From positions 4,003,921 to 4,067,920 of the forward strand of contig NC_030854.1 in the NCBI RefSeq assembly GCF_000208745.1: a stretch of 64,000 nucleotides of DNA, read 5' to 3'. This stretch comes from Theobroma cacao (Eukaryota; Streptophyta; Magnoliopsida; Malvales; Malvaceae). The notes beneath the pieces are model-generated. The model was given only the letters and a program-made list of their open reading frames with translations. It was not told where the DNA came from and did not search any database. Position 1 is the first letter of the stretch, and every line of letters starts with the position of its first letter. Shown in pieces: positions 9,439-20,098 of the stretch. The position numbers and the translations under genes are program-made.

Positions 9439-12400
9439 TTAATTGGAAGGGTCTGAGAACCACCTCCTCATACTCTTGACTCCTCTAAGCTTCATGACAA
9501 GTTCTTCACGCTGAGCTTCTACTTCTGCGTATTTAAGGCTCATGTGGAGATAACGCTCGCGAATGTCTCTCAGCTCTGCCTCTAGAGATGATTTTGTTCG
9601 TTCATATTTTTCTTTTGCCACAACTTCACCTTCGATAGCTGATTTTTTAGGTGTGTTTGATTGATTTTTTCGACCTTCTGATAACCTGGAAGATAATGGC
9701 AGTGGGATTATCCATTAAAAGAGGAAAGAAAAGTTTCTTATTTATAGTTAACCAAAGATGAAGAAGGCTTATAAGCAGAACTCATGCAGCTGAACTTCAT
9801 GCAAGGATAAATTATGGGCTTTAACATGTTCCTACTCCACTCACCTATTAAGACGAACTTTATACTTGTTATTGGCTTCCATGGCCTTCGCAAGTTCATT
9901 CTCAAGCAACTGAATCTTGGAGACAGGATCAACCCCAACAGCATGAGGACTTCCATCATGGAAATCGTAATTATTATCCTGGATTGAAAGATGAAAAGGT
10001 AATAGAATGCTCAAAAGGGGAGATGGAATGGAAGCATTTCGAAAAGAAATTTAGCAATTATACGATTTCATATAGGAATCAGCAAGATGCAAATGCAGTG
10101 ACAAAAACTCAACTCTAAATCTAGCAATTATACGATTTCATAATTAAAGTCCTTACCTCTCTTTTATGTTGGTTCCTGTGAGAATTGGACTGACGCTGCT
10201 TCTGTTTCTCTTCCGCTTTCAGTTTCAATTTTTCTTCGAGGGTTTGAGCTTTTATTAGAAGCCCATCGTTTTCCTCTTGAAGCTGTTCTATTTGCTGCTG
10301 AAATTGCCTGTTTGTTCGCTTGATCTGGTGAAGCTCATTTTTAAGCTCTGCATCCTGCGTCAGTAATGCCTCTTTTACCGTGAGGTCACCCTCCATCTTC
10401 ACAAGTTTTTCTTCTAACGCTACGTTTTTATGTTTATAGTCTTCTAACTCTGATACAACCTTTTGCAAGGTAGAAATCTGCTCCACGATGGAATTTTTCT
10501 CTGCCTTTAAATCACTACATTCTCCAGATACTATTCGCAGTGAAGCTTCCAGTTTCTCTTTGTCAGATTTAATTGCATTGCGCTCATCTCTGAGAGCCAA
10601 AATGTTCTCCTGAAGATTTTCTATTTTCAGCAGCTGAACCTTCATATTGCTAGATTGCTCTGATACTAGCTGCCGTTCGTATTCAGAAACAGTAAGCTTT
10701 AGTTCAAGGTCATTCACAAAGGTTTTAAGTTTCCCTTCACTGGACTTGTAACTCTCCAACAACTTCAGAGCTTTTTCATGCTCGGCCATCAGTATTTCCT
10801 GGTTTTCTCTGGAGGCTGCAAGCTCATCCAACAGGTCTTCCATTTTTGTTTTATCTTCAGTTTGCAATTTCTTCAACTCATTCTCGGTACATTTCGTTTT
10901 AGATTCGGCTTCTTCAAGAGCCGACTCCAGCCTAACTTTGTCTACACGTAAACCAGAAATTTGATGTAGAGCATCATTAGCTGTTTTCTCTTTCTCATGA
11001 TGCGTTGCAGAGAGTTGCATTGCAAGGTTTTCTACCTCTTGTCGAATATTCTCAACTTCATTTGTCTTCTCCAAATACAATTGATTCCAGGAGCTTTCTT
11101 CACGCCTCAGTTCCGCCTCAAGTTTCTTGTTTTTATCATGAATTGAGTCCAATTCCAAAGTTAGACTTTCCCCTTTATGTGCAAACTTTTCCATCATCAA
11201 AGTAAGATTTTTTTCCAAAACTTCAATTTTTTTGCTGCAATCAATCAAGTTTTTATCTGAGTCCTTTAATTTTGCCTCCAAGTGCGCACAATGCTCATCC
11301 AATTTTAACTTTTCCTTCCTCAACTCTCCAGCTGACTTCTGATGTGCATTGCATTCTTCTATGAGTGTCTCGGCAGTTGCTTGTAACTTTGTATTTGCTC
11401 TTCTCAGATATTCACACTTATCTTGAGAAGCTAACCACTGAACATGCTTATCCTGAAGCTTTTCTTCCATATCTGTTTTCTGAGGCTCCATCTCATTTCT
11501 AGATCTAGCTATCTCATCTTTCAGACTTGTGGCAAGTGATTTGGAATCCTCAAGTTGCATTCGAGATGAATCTCTCTCATCTTTCAAATCTTCTAGTTGA
11601 GCTTCCAAAAGGGATAGGCGTAATGACAATTGCTTATTTTCATCTTCCAGCTCTAATAAATGCATTTCAAGTTCATGTTTTACTCTTTCTAGCTCTGAAG
11701 ACTTGCTCTCAAGAATTTTATAAGCGGAATCATCAGAATCCATGCTGCTTCTCAGCACCATCATGTCATTTCGCAGATCATCCAGGCACTTAGTAGCAAT
11801 ATCACTTTCTCCTTGGAGGACATCCAGTTTGTCCTCTAGTTGAGCCTTTTCTTTTAGAAGATTAGACACCTCAGCTTCTAGTTTACATTGATTCCGTCTC
11901 AGTTCCACATTCTCCTCTTCCTTTGACCGCATAGTAGCCTCAAGTGTTTGTGTCTCAGTCCATTTTTGAGTTAACTCCTTTCCTACTTCCGTTACTTCAG
12001 CATCCAATTCCATTTTCTGACTTTCAAGTTCTTGAATATAACTATTATAATCACTTTGAATCTCCCTGAGAATTTTCTTTTTTAGCTTCTCTTCAAGATA
12101 AAGCATTTGTGACCTGTGTTCACTCACTTCAGACCCAGCACTAGCTGAAAGCTCATCAGGTGAAAAATCAGTGGATGCAACTCCTCCTTTGAAATTGTTC
12201 TTTGTTTCCTTTAGCTTGAGTAGTAATTCGAGGTTTTCATCTGTCAGCTCATTGCAATCACTTTCTAACTCCTCTAGTTTTGCTTTCAAGGCCTCAATTT
12301 CCCTGATCAGATGTGCATCACCTCCCTTTCTGGACTCCAGTTTCAAAGAATGTCTTTCATTGAGAGACTCGGATAGCTTCACTTTCAAACTAACAATTTC

Positions 12401-15400
12401 TCTTTCTTTAGCTGCTAACGTACTTTTGTATTCTTCCTCAATATTCAAAAGGGCATCATTGTTCTGAGCCACTCCACTCTCCATGTCATCTTCTTTGTCC
12501 TTCAAGGCCTTTTCAAGAAGTTGTACCTTGGCCTGCAAATTCTTCTCTGATTCTTTTGATTGTTGCAGCTGGATCACTAAATTCCTATTTTCCTTTGTAT
12601 TTAGTTGGATGGTATTTTCCAGTTTACTGATTTCTGACTGCAGGGATGAAATATTCTCCATGTCAACTCTTTGCTTTTCTATGGTCCCTTCCAGCTCCTT
12701 AAGAACTGAAACAAGCTCAATATTTGCATCTTGACTCCTCTTCAACTGCAAAGAGAGGTTATCATTGGACTCTTTCTGGAACCCAATTTCATTTTCCAAT
12801 TCCTTCTGAATATGGGTTACACCTTCGTCCCGAACTGATGAATCTTCCAAGGTTGTTTGTTTCGCCATTGACTTCTCCAACAACAGTTTCATCTGTTCAA
12901 CTTCTTTTCTTAGTCCATCACGTTCTGTATTTGCTGCTGATAGCTCCATGGTCAGATTTGCCTGATTCTTGGACTGGTCAAAGTGTTCTTTCCTCAATAT
13001 GTCCAAGTCAAGCATTAATTTCTCGGCCTTCCTCTCCCACATCTTTGCTTCTGCATGAAGCTCTTCAATCGTTTTTTCTGCAGCTTCGAGAAGATTCTTA
13101 GAAGAATCTGTGACTCTCAAAGATGATGCAGAAAGCTCTTGCTGATTATCCAAAAAAGTGCTTTCTGAACCCATAATTTGTGAATCAAATGATGGATCAT
13201 TTGATTGAGAAGGATCATCAAGATGACAATTCCCAAGAGGTAAACTATTTTGGGAGGTGGGAGAATCTCGTCTTTGTATCAGGTTCTGTGCATCACCACT
13301 CAAGTTGCTTACAGTAGAGAAACTTTCCCTACCTATGGAACTCTCTGCTGAATCATAGCTGTGATGTGAATCTGAAGTCGAGAAACTTGCTTCCTGCAGT
13401 GAAAGAACAAATTCTGTAAGTTTAAAAGAAAACAAGATGACAAACCTATTAAAAATGTCCTAAACTTCCGATTGAAGATTTATAAAAGACCAGGTATATA
13501 GTTTTAGTTACTCGAGTAACAACATGATACTTTGAGAATTGGTCAGGGATGTCAACGGGGTGGGTATCTTATAATTTTGAGATACCCGAACCCATCTTAT
13601 TAAAAATTAATTACTTTAATTTTATTAACTATCCAAATAATTTAAAAATTACTACTTTAACCCTAACCCTAATACATTCCTACTACCCTATAATTATCCT
13701 AATCCGTTTAAATACCCGATTAAATAAAAAAATTATTATAATCTTTTTTATGGGTACCCAATTACCTAATTAACTTTTCTAATCTTATAACTTCTCTTTA
13801 AATTTATATGTTAGAAGTTTATATAAATAAAGGTATATATACAATAATTAATAATTTTATGAGTTATAATTTTTACAATGTTAATACAAAATAAAAAGTA
13901 AATATATTTATATTTAAACTACATATATATATATATATATATATATANATATATATATTAAAAGTGTTTTAGTGTATATATATAATAGTGATTATATTTC
14001 TTATAAATGAACTTAATGTATATAAACTATATATATTAAAGGATATTACAAGTTAATTAATAATAATAATGTCATGAATTAATTTAATTAATTATAAGGT
14101 TTTGTTCTTAATTTCATGAAATTAAAAAAAACATTTAGGTTTCTAAAATTATTTTAATCTCAAAAGCTCTCTTTAACTATATATGTTATAAGTTTATATA
14201 AATAATGGTATATATATAAGTCATAATTTTTGTAATGTTAATACAAAATAAAAATTAAATATATGTATATTAAAAGTATATATATAAATAATAGTAATTA
14301 TATTCCTTTATAATATGATATAATATTCAAATTATTTAAATATAATTAACAATCTAATAATTTTTTTAATTTAAATATATTAATGTCATCATATTAATAA
14401 CTAGAGTAATCATACTTTTCATATATTTGTTAGTTTTTAACAAAAAAAAAATTACTTGTAAAGTTGATAGAAATTGTAAATTTTATTTAATTATTAAAAT
14501 AATAATAAAATATTTATAAGTATTAATCGTGTTCGAATAACGGGTTCCCAATGAGTGGTACCCGAATCCTTTTATAGAGTACCCTAATTCGGTGTAATCG
14601 GATAGGGTACCCGCAGATACTCTATAATAAGATACCCATTGACATCCCTAGAATTAGTGACTCCAATCAATTAAAATTAGGTATTTCTGTTTTAGCCATC
14701 AATTAGATACAAATAATTTGTGGGTCGGGAATAGAATCCTGCATGGTTCCCGTTTGGTGATTGTTTAGACTAATCACCTAAATGCTCGTATACTTTGTCC
14801 GACAAAAACTGCGATTCTATTCCACCAACAATGTAAGGACTGATAACCAAAAGTTTATGATGAAGCTCATTAAACTCGATAATGCATAAAGCACATACTT
14901 GAGAAGTTCTAGATCTTTTTTGGTTCATCAAATCCATTAACAAATTTATATTTAAATAAACTATACATTAAAGCTAATTATATTAAGTTGTTATATGAGT
15001 CTATCTCTTATTGGTTGTTCATGTAATAATTCAAGAAGAAGAAAATGAGACCATAACGTACCCTGCTCTCAAGTTCTCCTTGGTGCGGGGCAGAGACCAA
15101 ATCTTGACTAGGGGGCGATTCGACACTCTCTGGTCCATCCGAATTAAAGCTCATATGACTAGGGTCGGTGTTATTTTCTTCACCATGGGAATTTGTCTGC
15201 TTTGCTTCTTCATCCCTAAAATAATCCATATATAGCAAATCTTTATGATCTAATATAACATTTAAGAGGAAGAAAGAAAGAAAATCTGACCCAAGGGCAC
15301 TGGATGATACAAACATGAGTTTTAATCTTGGTGTCAAACAATGAATTTTGACCTGCATATCAAAATCATAGGTGCAATGTCGTTAGAAACAAAAACTTAG

Positions 15401-17102
15401 CTTCAATTTATGTCTCATTCAGATTAGCAAAGTGCTTTGGCTTCTGCATTCTCGCTTTCATGTTACTAAAGAATGTTTTGAAATTATTAAGTGAAGTTAG
15501 ATTTATTTCAAGGACCGAATCAAATTTTGATTTGGTTTATATGTGTAGGCTTGATTTTCTATCTGAACGCCATTGCTATTGACCAGGGCACCTGAAATGT
15601 TTGACAGGATGCTTCCCACGGCTAATGTGACCTGAAATGATTCCAGGGCATGAGAAAAAAGTGGTCGTTTTGCTTTGAAGTAAGTAGGTGAAAGCTTTGA
15701 TTAGGGCCACTGCCCCTCCCTTGTACCAAACAACAGACAGTAGGTGAAAGTGTTTTGGAAATAATTTAGACACTGTTCATTTCAAGAAAAATGAAGTGAA
15801 CTTGGTAAGTGACTGATAGCGATCATCTTTCTAAGATTTAGTTTAACTTCATCTCTTCCCAAACGTAAATTGTAACTACTAACAAGTCGCATTCATAAGG
15901 GCTAAGGTTTCCCTAATTAAGAGCGTTGAAGAAATTTTTTACTTGTGTGCAAAAGTTTTCATCCAATAATCTTTGTAACTGCTGGCATATGTTTTTAATG
16001 CAATGTTAACCATATTGTTTTCGAGTTAAACATGTTAATACAATAACTGATTGATTTAGCCATTAAAGAAAGGTTTACTCGTAGGACCCTGACTCCTATG
16101 GGCAGCCCCACCGCCTTACAACGGGCCAGGTACAACGAGTTACCATAATTTTTTCATTTTGGTGACCAAGGAATCACGAATATCATCTGTTCTGTATGGC
16201 TGACATTTTAAATTTTCTCTTTATAACGGAAGATAAGAGGGAAAATTAAATAAAAGCAAAATTAGAAGCAAAAATGAGGGGAAAGAAAAAGATTTTGCAA
16301 CAAATTAAGAAGAGATGCCGGATATGCAAACAAGACATCTGCAGTGAAGAGAAAAACAAGTAGAGAACTCGGAGGGTTGATACTCACTAGCAAATTTGTC
16401 CCATGGTTACATTTTTTCAGTGGCAATGAAACTGGAACAACGGCGGTTGAACTTATATAGTCAGTCATATTCACTGTAGCCTCTCCAAGAATGCCAGATC
16501 TAGCTGATCCCTACAATCCAACAGTCAATTTGCAATGTTATCGTCTATTACTTCACTCAATTCAATCGGACATGATCCATAGATAAACATGGCCGGATCA
16601 AGTTTACAAGAACGAATATACAGAAGAATGCGTCAGACCACCAAAAGAAGAAGGATGTTCAAAATTAAATTCAATCACGGAACAGAAAAACGATCCTTGC
16701 AAACTATGATCAGCATTTACCATGGCAACAACAAGCTTGAAGAGACAATCCTCCATCACATTGGAAGCCTCGTTTCGTGAGACCCATATAGATTCTGGCA
16801 GAGCCTCTGTCCATTGACAAGTCCCATTTCGGACTACTGCTTTGCTTGTCTTTGCAATGGTTTTTCCATTCTCCACAGAGATTATGGACATAAACAACCT
16901 GTCCCATCCTTTTGGTACCTACCACAAAACCCCAGAAAAACACAGTATTTCACTCGTTTAATATTCAAACGAAAGCACTAAACTGGGAAAAAAAAAGAAA
17001 GAAAATGGCAGTATGAATTACCTGAACCGCTTTGAAGTTGGAGAATTTAAAATCTATCTTTTCCCCTGATTTAGTTGGCCTTGTTTTGTGCAACCTGAAC
17101 AT
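9439..17102 (-). CDS. NT-C2 domain / long coiled-coil protein (plant myosin heavy chain-related)
   Basis: Eight coding exons: 17102-17022, 16918-16721, 16510-16388, 15352-15315, 15215-15062, 13393-10157, 9978-9845, 9685-9439. They total 4212 nt, 1403 residues, in phase throughout. Residues 1 to about 165 form an NT-C2 (EEIG1/EHBP1-type) domain: basic start MFRLHKTRPTKSGEK, then VPKGWDRLFMSI, WTEALPESIW and GILGEATVNM. A Ser-rich linker follows. From about residue 320 to the end there is nearly continuous heptad-rich coiled coil full of Glu, Lys and Leu, almost all in one 3.2-kb exon. The family is annotated as myosin heavy chain-related (Arabidopsis At5g41140/At1g63300/At5g52280 type), but it has no motor domain; NT-C2 domains are thought to attach such proteins to membranes. 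The exact role is unknown. It is longer than the Arabidopsis relatives I recall (about 850-1030 residues). Intron 5 holds a hAT-like element. Confidence 0.9.
13544..14650. mobile_element. non-autonomous hAT-like element in an intron
   Basis: The left end begins CAGGGATGTCAACGGG and the right end, read backwards, begins TAGGGATGTCAATGGG. Both continue into GGGTATCTTAT, giving imperfect terminal inverted repeats of about 30 bp. The flanks GAATTGGT (13536-13543) and GAATTAGT (14651-14658) match at 7 of 8 bases, the 8-bp target duplication expected of hAT transposons. The 1.1-kb interior is extremely AT-rich, encodes no transposase, and contains an internally duplicated block (around 13806 and 14186). 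It sits wholly inside intron 5 of the coiled-coil gene, leaving splice sites intact. Confidence 0.8.
13923..13959. repeat. (AT)n microsatellite with an N
   Basis: About 18 AT dinucleotides within the hAT-like element, interrupted by an ambiguous base at 13948. Length is probably uncertain in the assembly. Confidence 0.9.
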
Positions 17103-18069
17103 TGTTTTCCCAGCTTTTTCTAAATCTTTTCTTTCTGAATTAATTAGGAAAATCTGGAGATAGCGTAGCAACAATACTACCACTATTTCTATTGTATTAC
17201 CACCTAAAGGGAGATTGTTAGCTTGCTGGTCATTGTTGTGAAGCATACTCGTCAACTTTATTTCCTTCCTACGCAGAAACACTATGGTGTACCAAAAGTC
17301 ATACTACTACCCTTGCACCACTCTGAAACTGACACATGTACAAAAAGTCAACTTTGAAGTAAAGACTTTGGGACGGCTCAAAATAATTGGCTTGTCCCCA
17401 AAGTTGGAATAGGCGTCTGAACAAACTGGACATAACTGCCGTGAGACAAAAGTACAACAAAGGTTGGTTGATTAAACAAGATTCCACTGCCTAATCATTA
17501 GACAGCGAGACAAACATGAAATCAATATGCTATTAAGTTTGCTTACTTCCAACTTAGTGTTGTTCGATGCATTCCATCTCTATGAGAAGTTGTCTTTATC
17601 TTATCCTTGTATGTGCCAAACACTTTCTCTTGTACTTGGCGATGCAATAAGGTATTATAACATGGGTATTGGGTAGGGTAATGCTACTTGTTTTAACCTT
17701 TTTGTCTTGATTTTTTGTTAAAAATTATATATTGGACTAAATTAAAGCTGTGCTTTACCAAATTATGAGTCGTCAATTTATTCATAAATAAATAAATATT
17801 TAATGTTCAATTAACAAAATATTGTCATATTAATAAAACTATTGGGACGAATAATATCTACCATAATATTATCCCACGCATAGGCAATTATTTGAAGTCT
17901 ATTAATGAGTTTTAATGCATGTCACGTGGGCATTGAAAATTAATATATCATTTGAATAATTTCTTATTTATGGTCATTTACATAGTATGCATAAGGTGAA
18001 ATCAGGGGGTTGGCGGGCCTATCCCCTTTGGCTTGTTAATATTAAAAAAGTCAAAATATCTAGAAAGTC
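17103..18069. other. 5' flank of the coiled-coil gene
   Basis: Contains the 5' UTR and promoter of the minus-strand coiled-coil gene. No further gene is visible. Frames at 16965-17282 and 17299-17487 reflect the first exon with its intron or have no family match. AT-rich sequence begins after about 17700. Confidence 0.4.
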
Positions 18070-18905
18070 TTCAATTAAATTTTTCTATTCAAAATCGTAA
18101 TAATTTAATCTCTTAGTTTTAAAAATTATTTTAATTTAATTCTTTTTTCAACAGTATCCAATTTTGCTGTTAAAAAAGATAACATCAGTATTGATGTGAC
18201 ATTAACATGATGAAAAAAATTTATTTAATCTTTTTATATTATTGTATTTTAATATAATACAAGTTATTCATTTAAATTTGATTTTAAGTATGAAATTTTT
18301 TTCAAAATTTTTTTTATAGAAGAAGAATTTAAACTTAATTTTTGTAAAAAAGATAAATTAATATACATATTCTAAAATCAAATAATAAATAAAAAAATAT
18401 TTATATATTTTTTAACATGTAAATCTTTTACACTTAAGTATTTGACTTATTAATAACTATATCTATAATCTACTTAAATATTTATATTTTTTAAATAGTT
18501 TTTTCAACTTAATCTCTCAACATCTCAATTTTGTTCAATTTATTTCATGTATTATATATTTTTGTTCAATTTAGTTCTTATGACATGACATAATTTTTTT
18601 TGATCAACCACGTGGCACTGACACGTTAACATATCAGTGCCACGTCAATATTGCCACACCATTATATTTGTGCTACGTGGTACTGCAACGTCATCAAGTT
18701 TGCACCATGTGACATGCCATGTTATCATGTTGGTGTCATGTCATTAAAATGTGCCACGTTAGCACCAGATCAAAGCTGACATTATTTCTTTTAACAATAA
18801 AATTGAATGCCGTTAAGAGGAATAACTAAATTGAAATAATTCTCAAAATCTAAAAACTAAATTATTGCGATTTTAAGTAGAGTGACTAAATTTAACAAAA
18901 TGCCC
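18070..18905. mobile_element. fold-back (MITE-like) element with long inverted arms
   Basis: The left arm (about 18075-18225) and right arm (about 18772-18903) are inverted, imperfect copies of each other. AAAATCGTAATAATTTAATC on the left corresponds to the reverse of the AAATTATTGCGATTTTAAGT block on the right. Likewise CAATTTTGCTGTTAAAA on the left matches TTTTAACAATAAAATTGAATGC on the right. The interior carries many GCCACGT/CACGT words, including a perfect 12-bp-arm palindrome at 18610-18645. No coding capacity. Exact ends and target duplication are unclear. Confidence 0.65.
18610..18645. repeat. perfect palindrome with ACGTG ends
   Basis: ACGTGGCACTGA at 18610-18621 and TCAGTGCCACGT at 18634-18645 are exact reverse complements around a 12-base loop. 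The element interior has several other CACGT/ACGTG words, which are the core of G-box and ABRE sites. Confidence 0.8.
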
Positions 18906-18960
18906 TAATACAGGGATTTCCCAAATATTTTGACCAAACTAAAAGCACAGGTGTTTCATT

Positions 18961-18971
18961 GAATATATTAA

Positions 18972-19011
<40 letters not shown>

Positions 19012-19036
19012 ATATATATATATTATATATATAATN
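18961..19036. repeat. (AT)n-rich microsatellite with an N
   Basis: An alternating AT tract of roughly 75 bases ending at an ambiguous base (19036). It is AT-only and its length is probably not reliable. Confidence 0.9.
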
Positions 19037-19704
19037 AAATCCACTTTGTCCCTCTTAAAAATTGGTCCCATTACCAAACTTGTTATTATGGTTTCATTTA
19101 ATAATCAAAAAATGATTTATTGAATTTTTTTGTAAAAATATTTTATTAAAAAAGTTGTTGAAAATATTTTTTATTATTTAGATATGCTGTCGAAAATATT
19201 TTTCTTTATAACTCATCTTTAGAAAATTTTCCCATCTTACTACCATGACACCAAAAAAAATCAACATTTATCAATTATACAAAACATCTTAAAATATTTT
19301 TTTAATATTAAAATATTATATATAAATAATATTTTAATTTATTTATTTCTTCATGTTGTTATATTGATTATTTTGTTAAGTGAATAAATCATAAATTGAA
19401 AAATTAAAAAAAATGAGTGATTTTTATATGCGAAAAATTTATTTTCTTTCTTATATAAATTTTTTCTTTAATATGTTATAAAAAAATTATTTTCTTTTCA
19501 TTTTTTGTCATGTAAACTCGAATATGATAGAGATGAGCGATTTCAATAGTTTTTATTCAAAAAAAAGATATTTTAAATAAAAATAAAATTGTTTTAAAAG
19601 ATTAATAAAAATGTAATAAAGAAATTAAGATTTATTTAAAAAATTTGACAAAATAAAGGTTTACCAAAATTATTTTCACTGCAAAGTAAAAGTTTTATTA
19701 AGAC
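19037..19704. other. AT-rich gene-free DNA
   Basis: Low-complexity A/T sequence with no open frame and no recognisable element ends. Confidence 0.5.
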
Positions 19705-19900
19705 TTACCTTTGTGATTGCTTTGTGGCCATACGTAGACAAATCCCTGTCGCACAAGTCTGCCAAAAGCCCAAAAAGGGGAATTGCAGCTTGGGTTGGCA
19801 ACAACCATCATCACGGGGCCTCTTAAAAAACTTGATCCAACAACGTGAAAGTTGAATCCATCCTCGCCGTCGAGCGCCGAAAAGGCTAAAACCCAATCAA
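19705..19900 (-). other. candidate divergent first exon upstream of LUT1
   Basis: This short segment has normal gene-like composition amid AT-rich DNA. On the minus strand it ends with the near-ideal donor CACAAAG|GTAAGTC (junction at about 19708). Frames across it are short: one of 63 residues, and another starting ATGATGGTTGTTGCC. Neither resembles a family I know. It could be the first exon of a non-coding or unknown transcript sharing a bidirectional promoter with LUT1 (ATG at 20099). I could not find the next exon. Confidence 0.3.
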
Positions 19901-20098
19901 GAAAAGCTTGTTAGTTGTTCGTTGGCCTTGGGTTGTTGTTATTAATAAAGCTCGTGACGTGTTTAAGCCTCGGCTGTTGTCTTGGATACACTTTTTGTTC
20001 TTAAAATAGACCACAAACCAGACATCTTGGAGCGACGGAACTGAACTCAATTCAAGCGAACTTGACAGTGTTTCATCCTAAAACGTATCCAACAAACC

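Noticed and set aside
11005..13101. Several plus-strand open frames opposite the large coiled-coil exon
   Set aside because: They are antisense shadows of a strongly biased Glu/Lys/Leu coding sequence, with no homology or splice logic of their own.
13661..13673. CCCTAACCCTAAT, similar to the plant telomere repeat
   Set aside because: Fewer than two units of a CCCTAA-like word inside an AT-rich hAT element; not an interstitial telomere tract.
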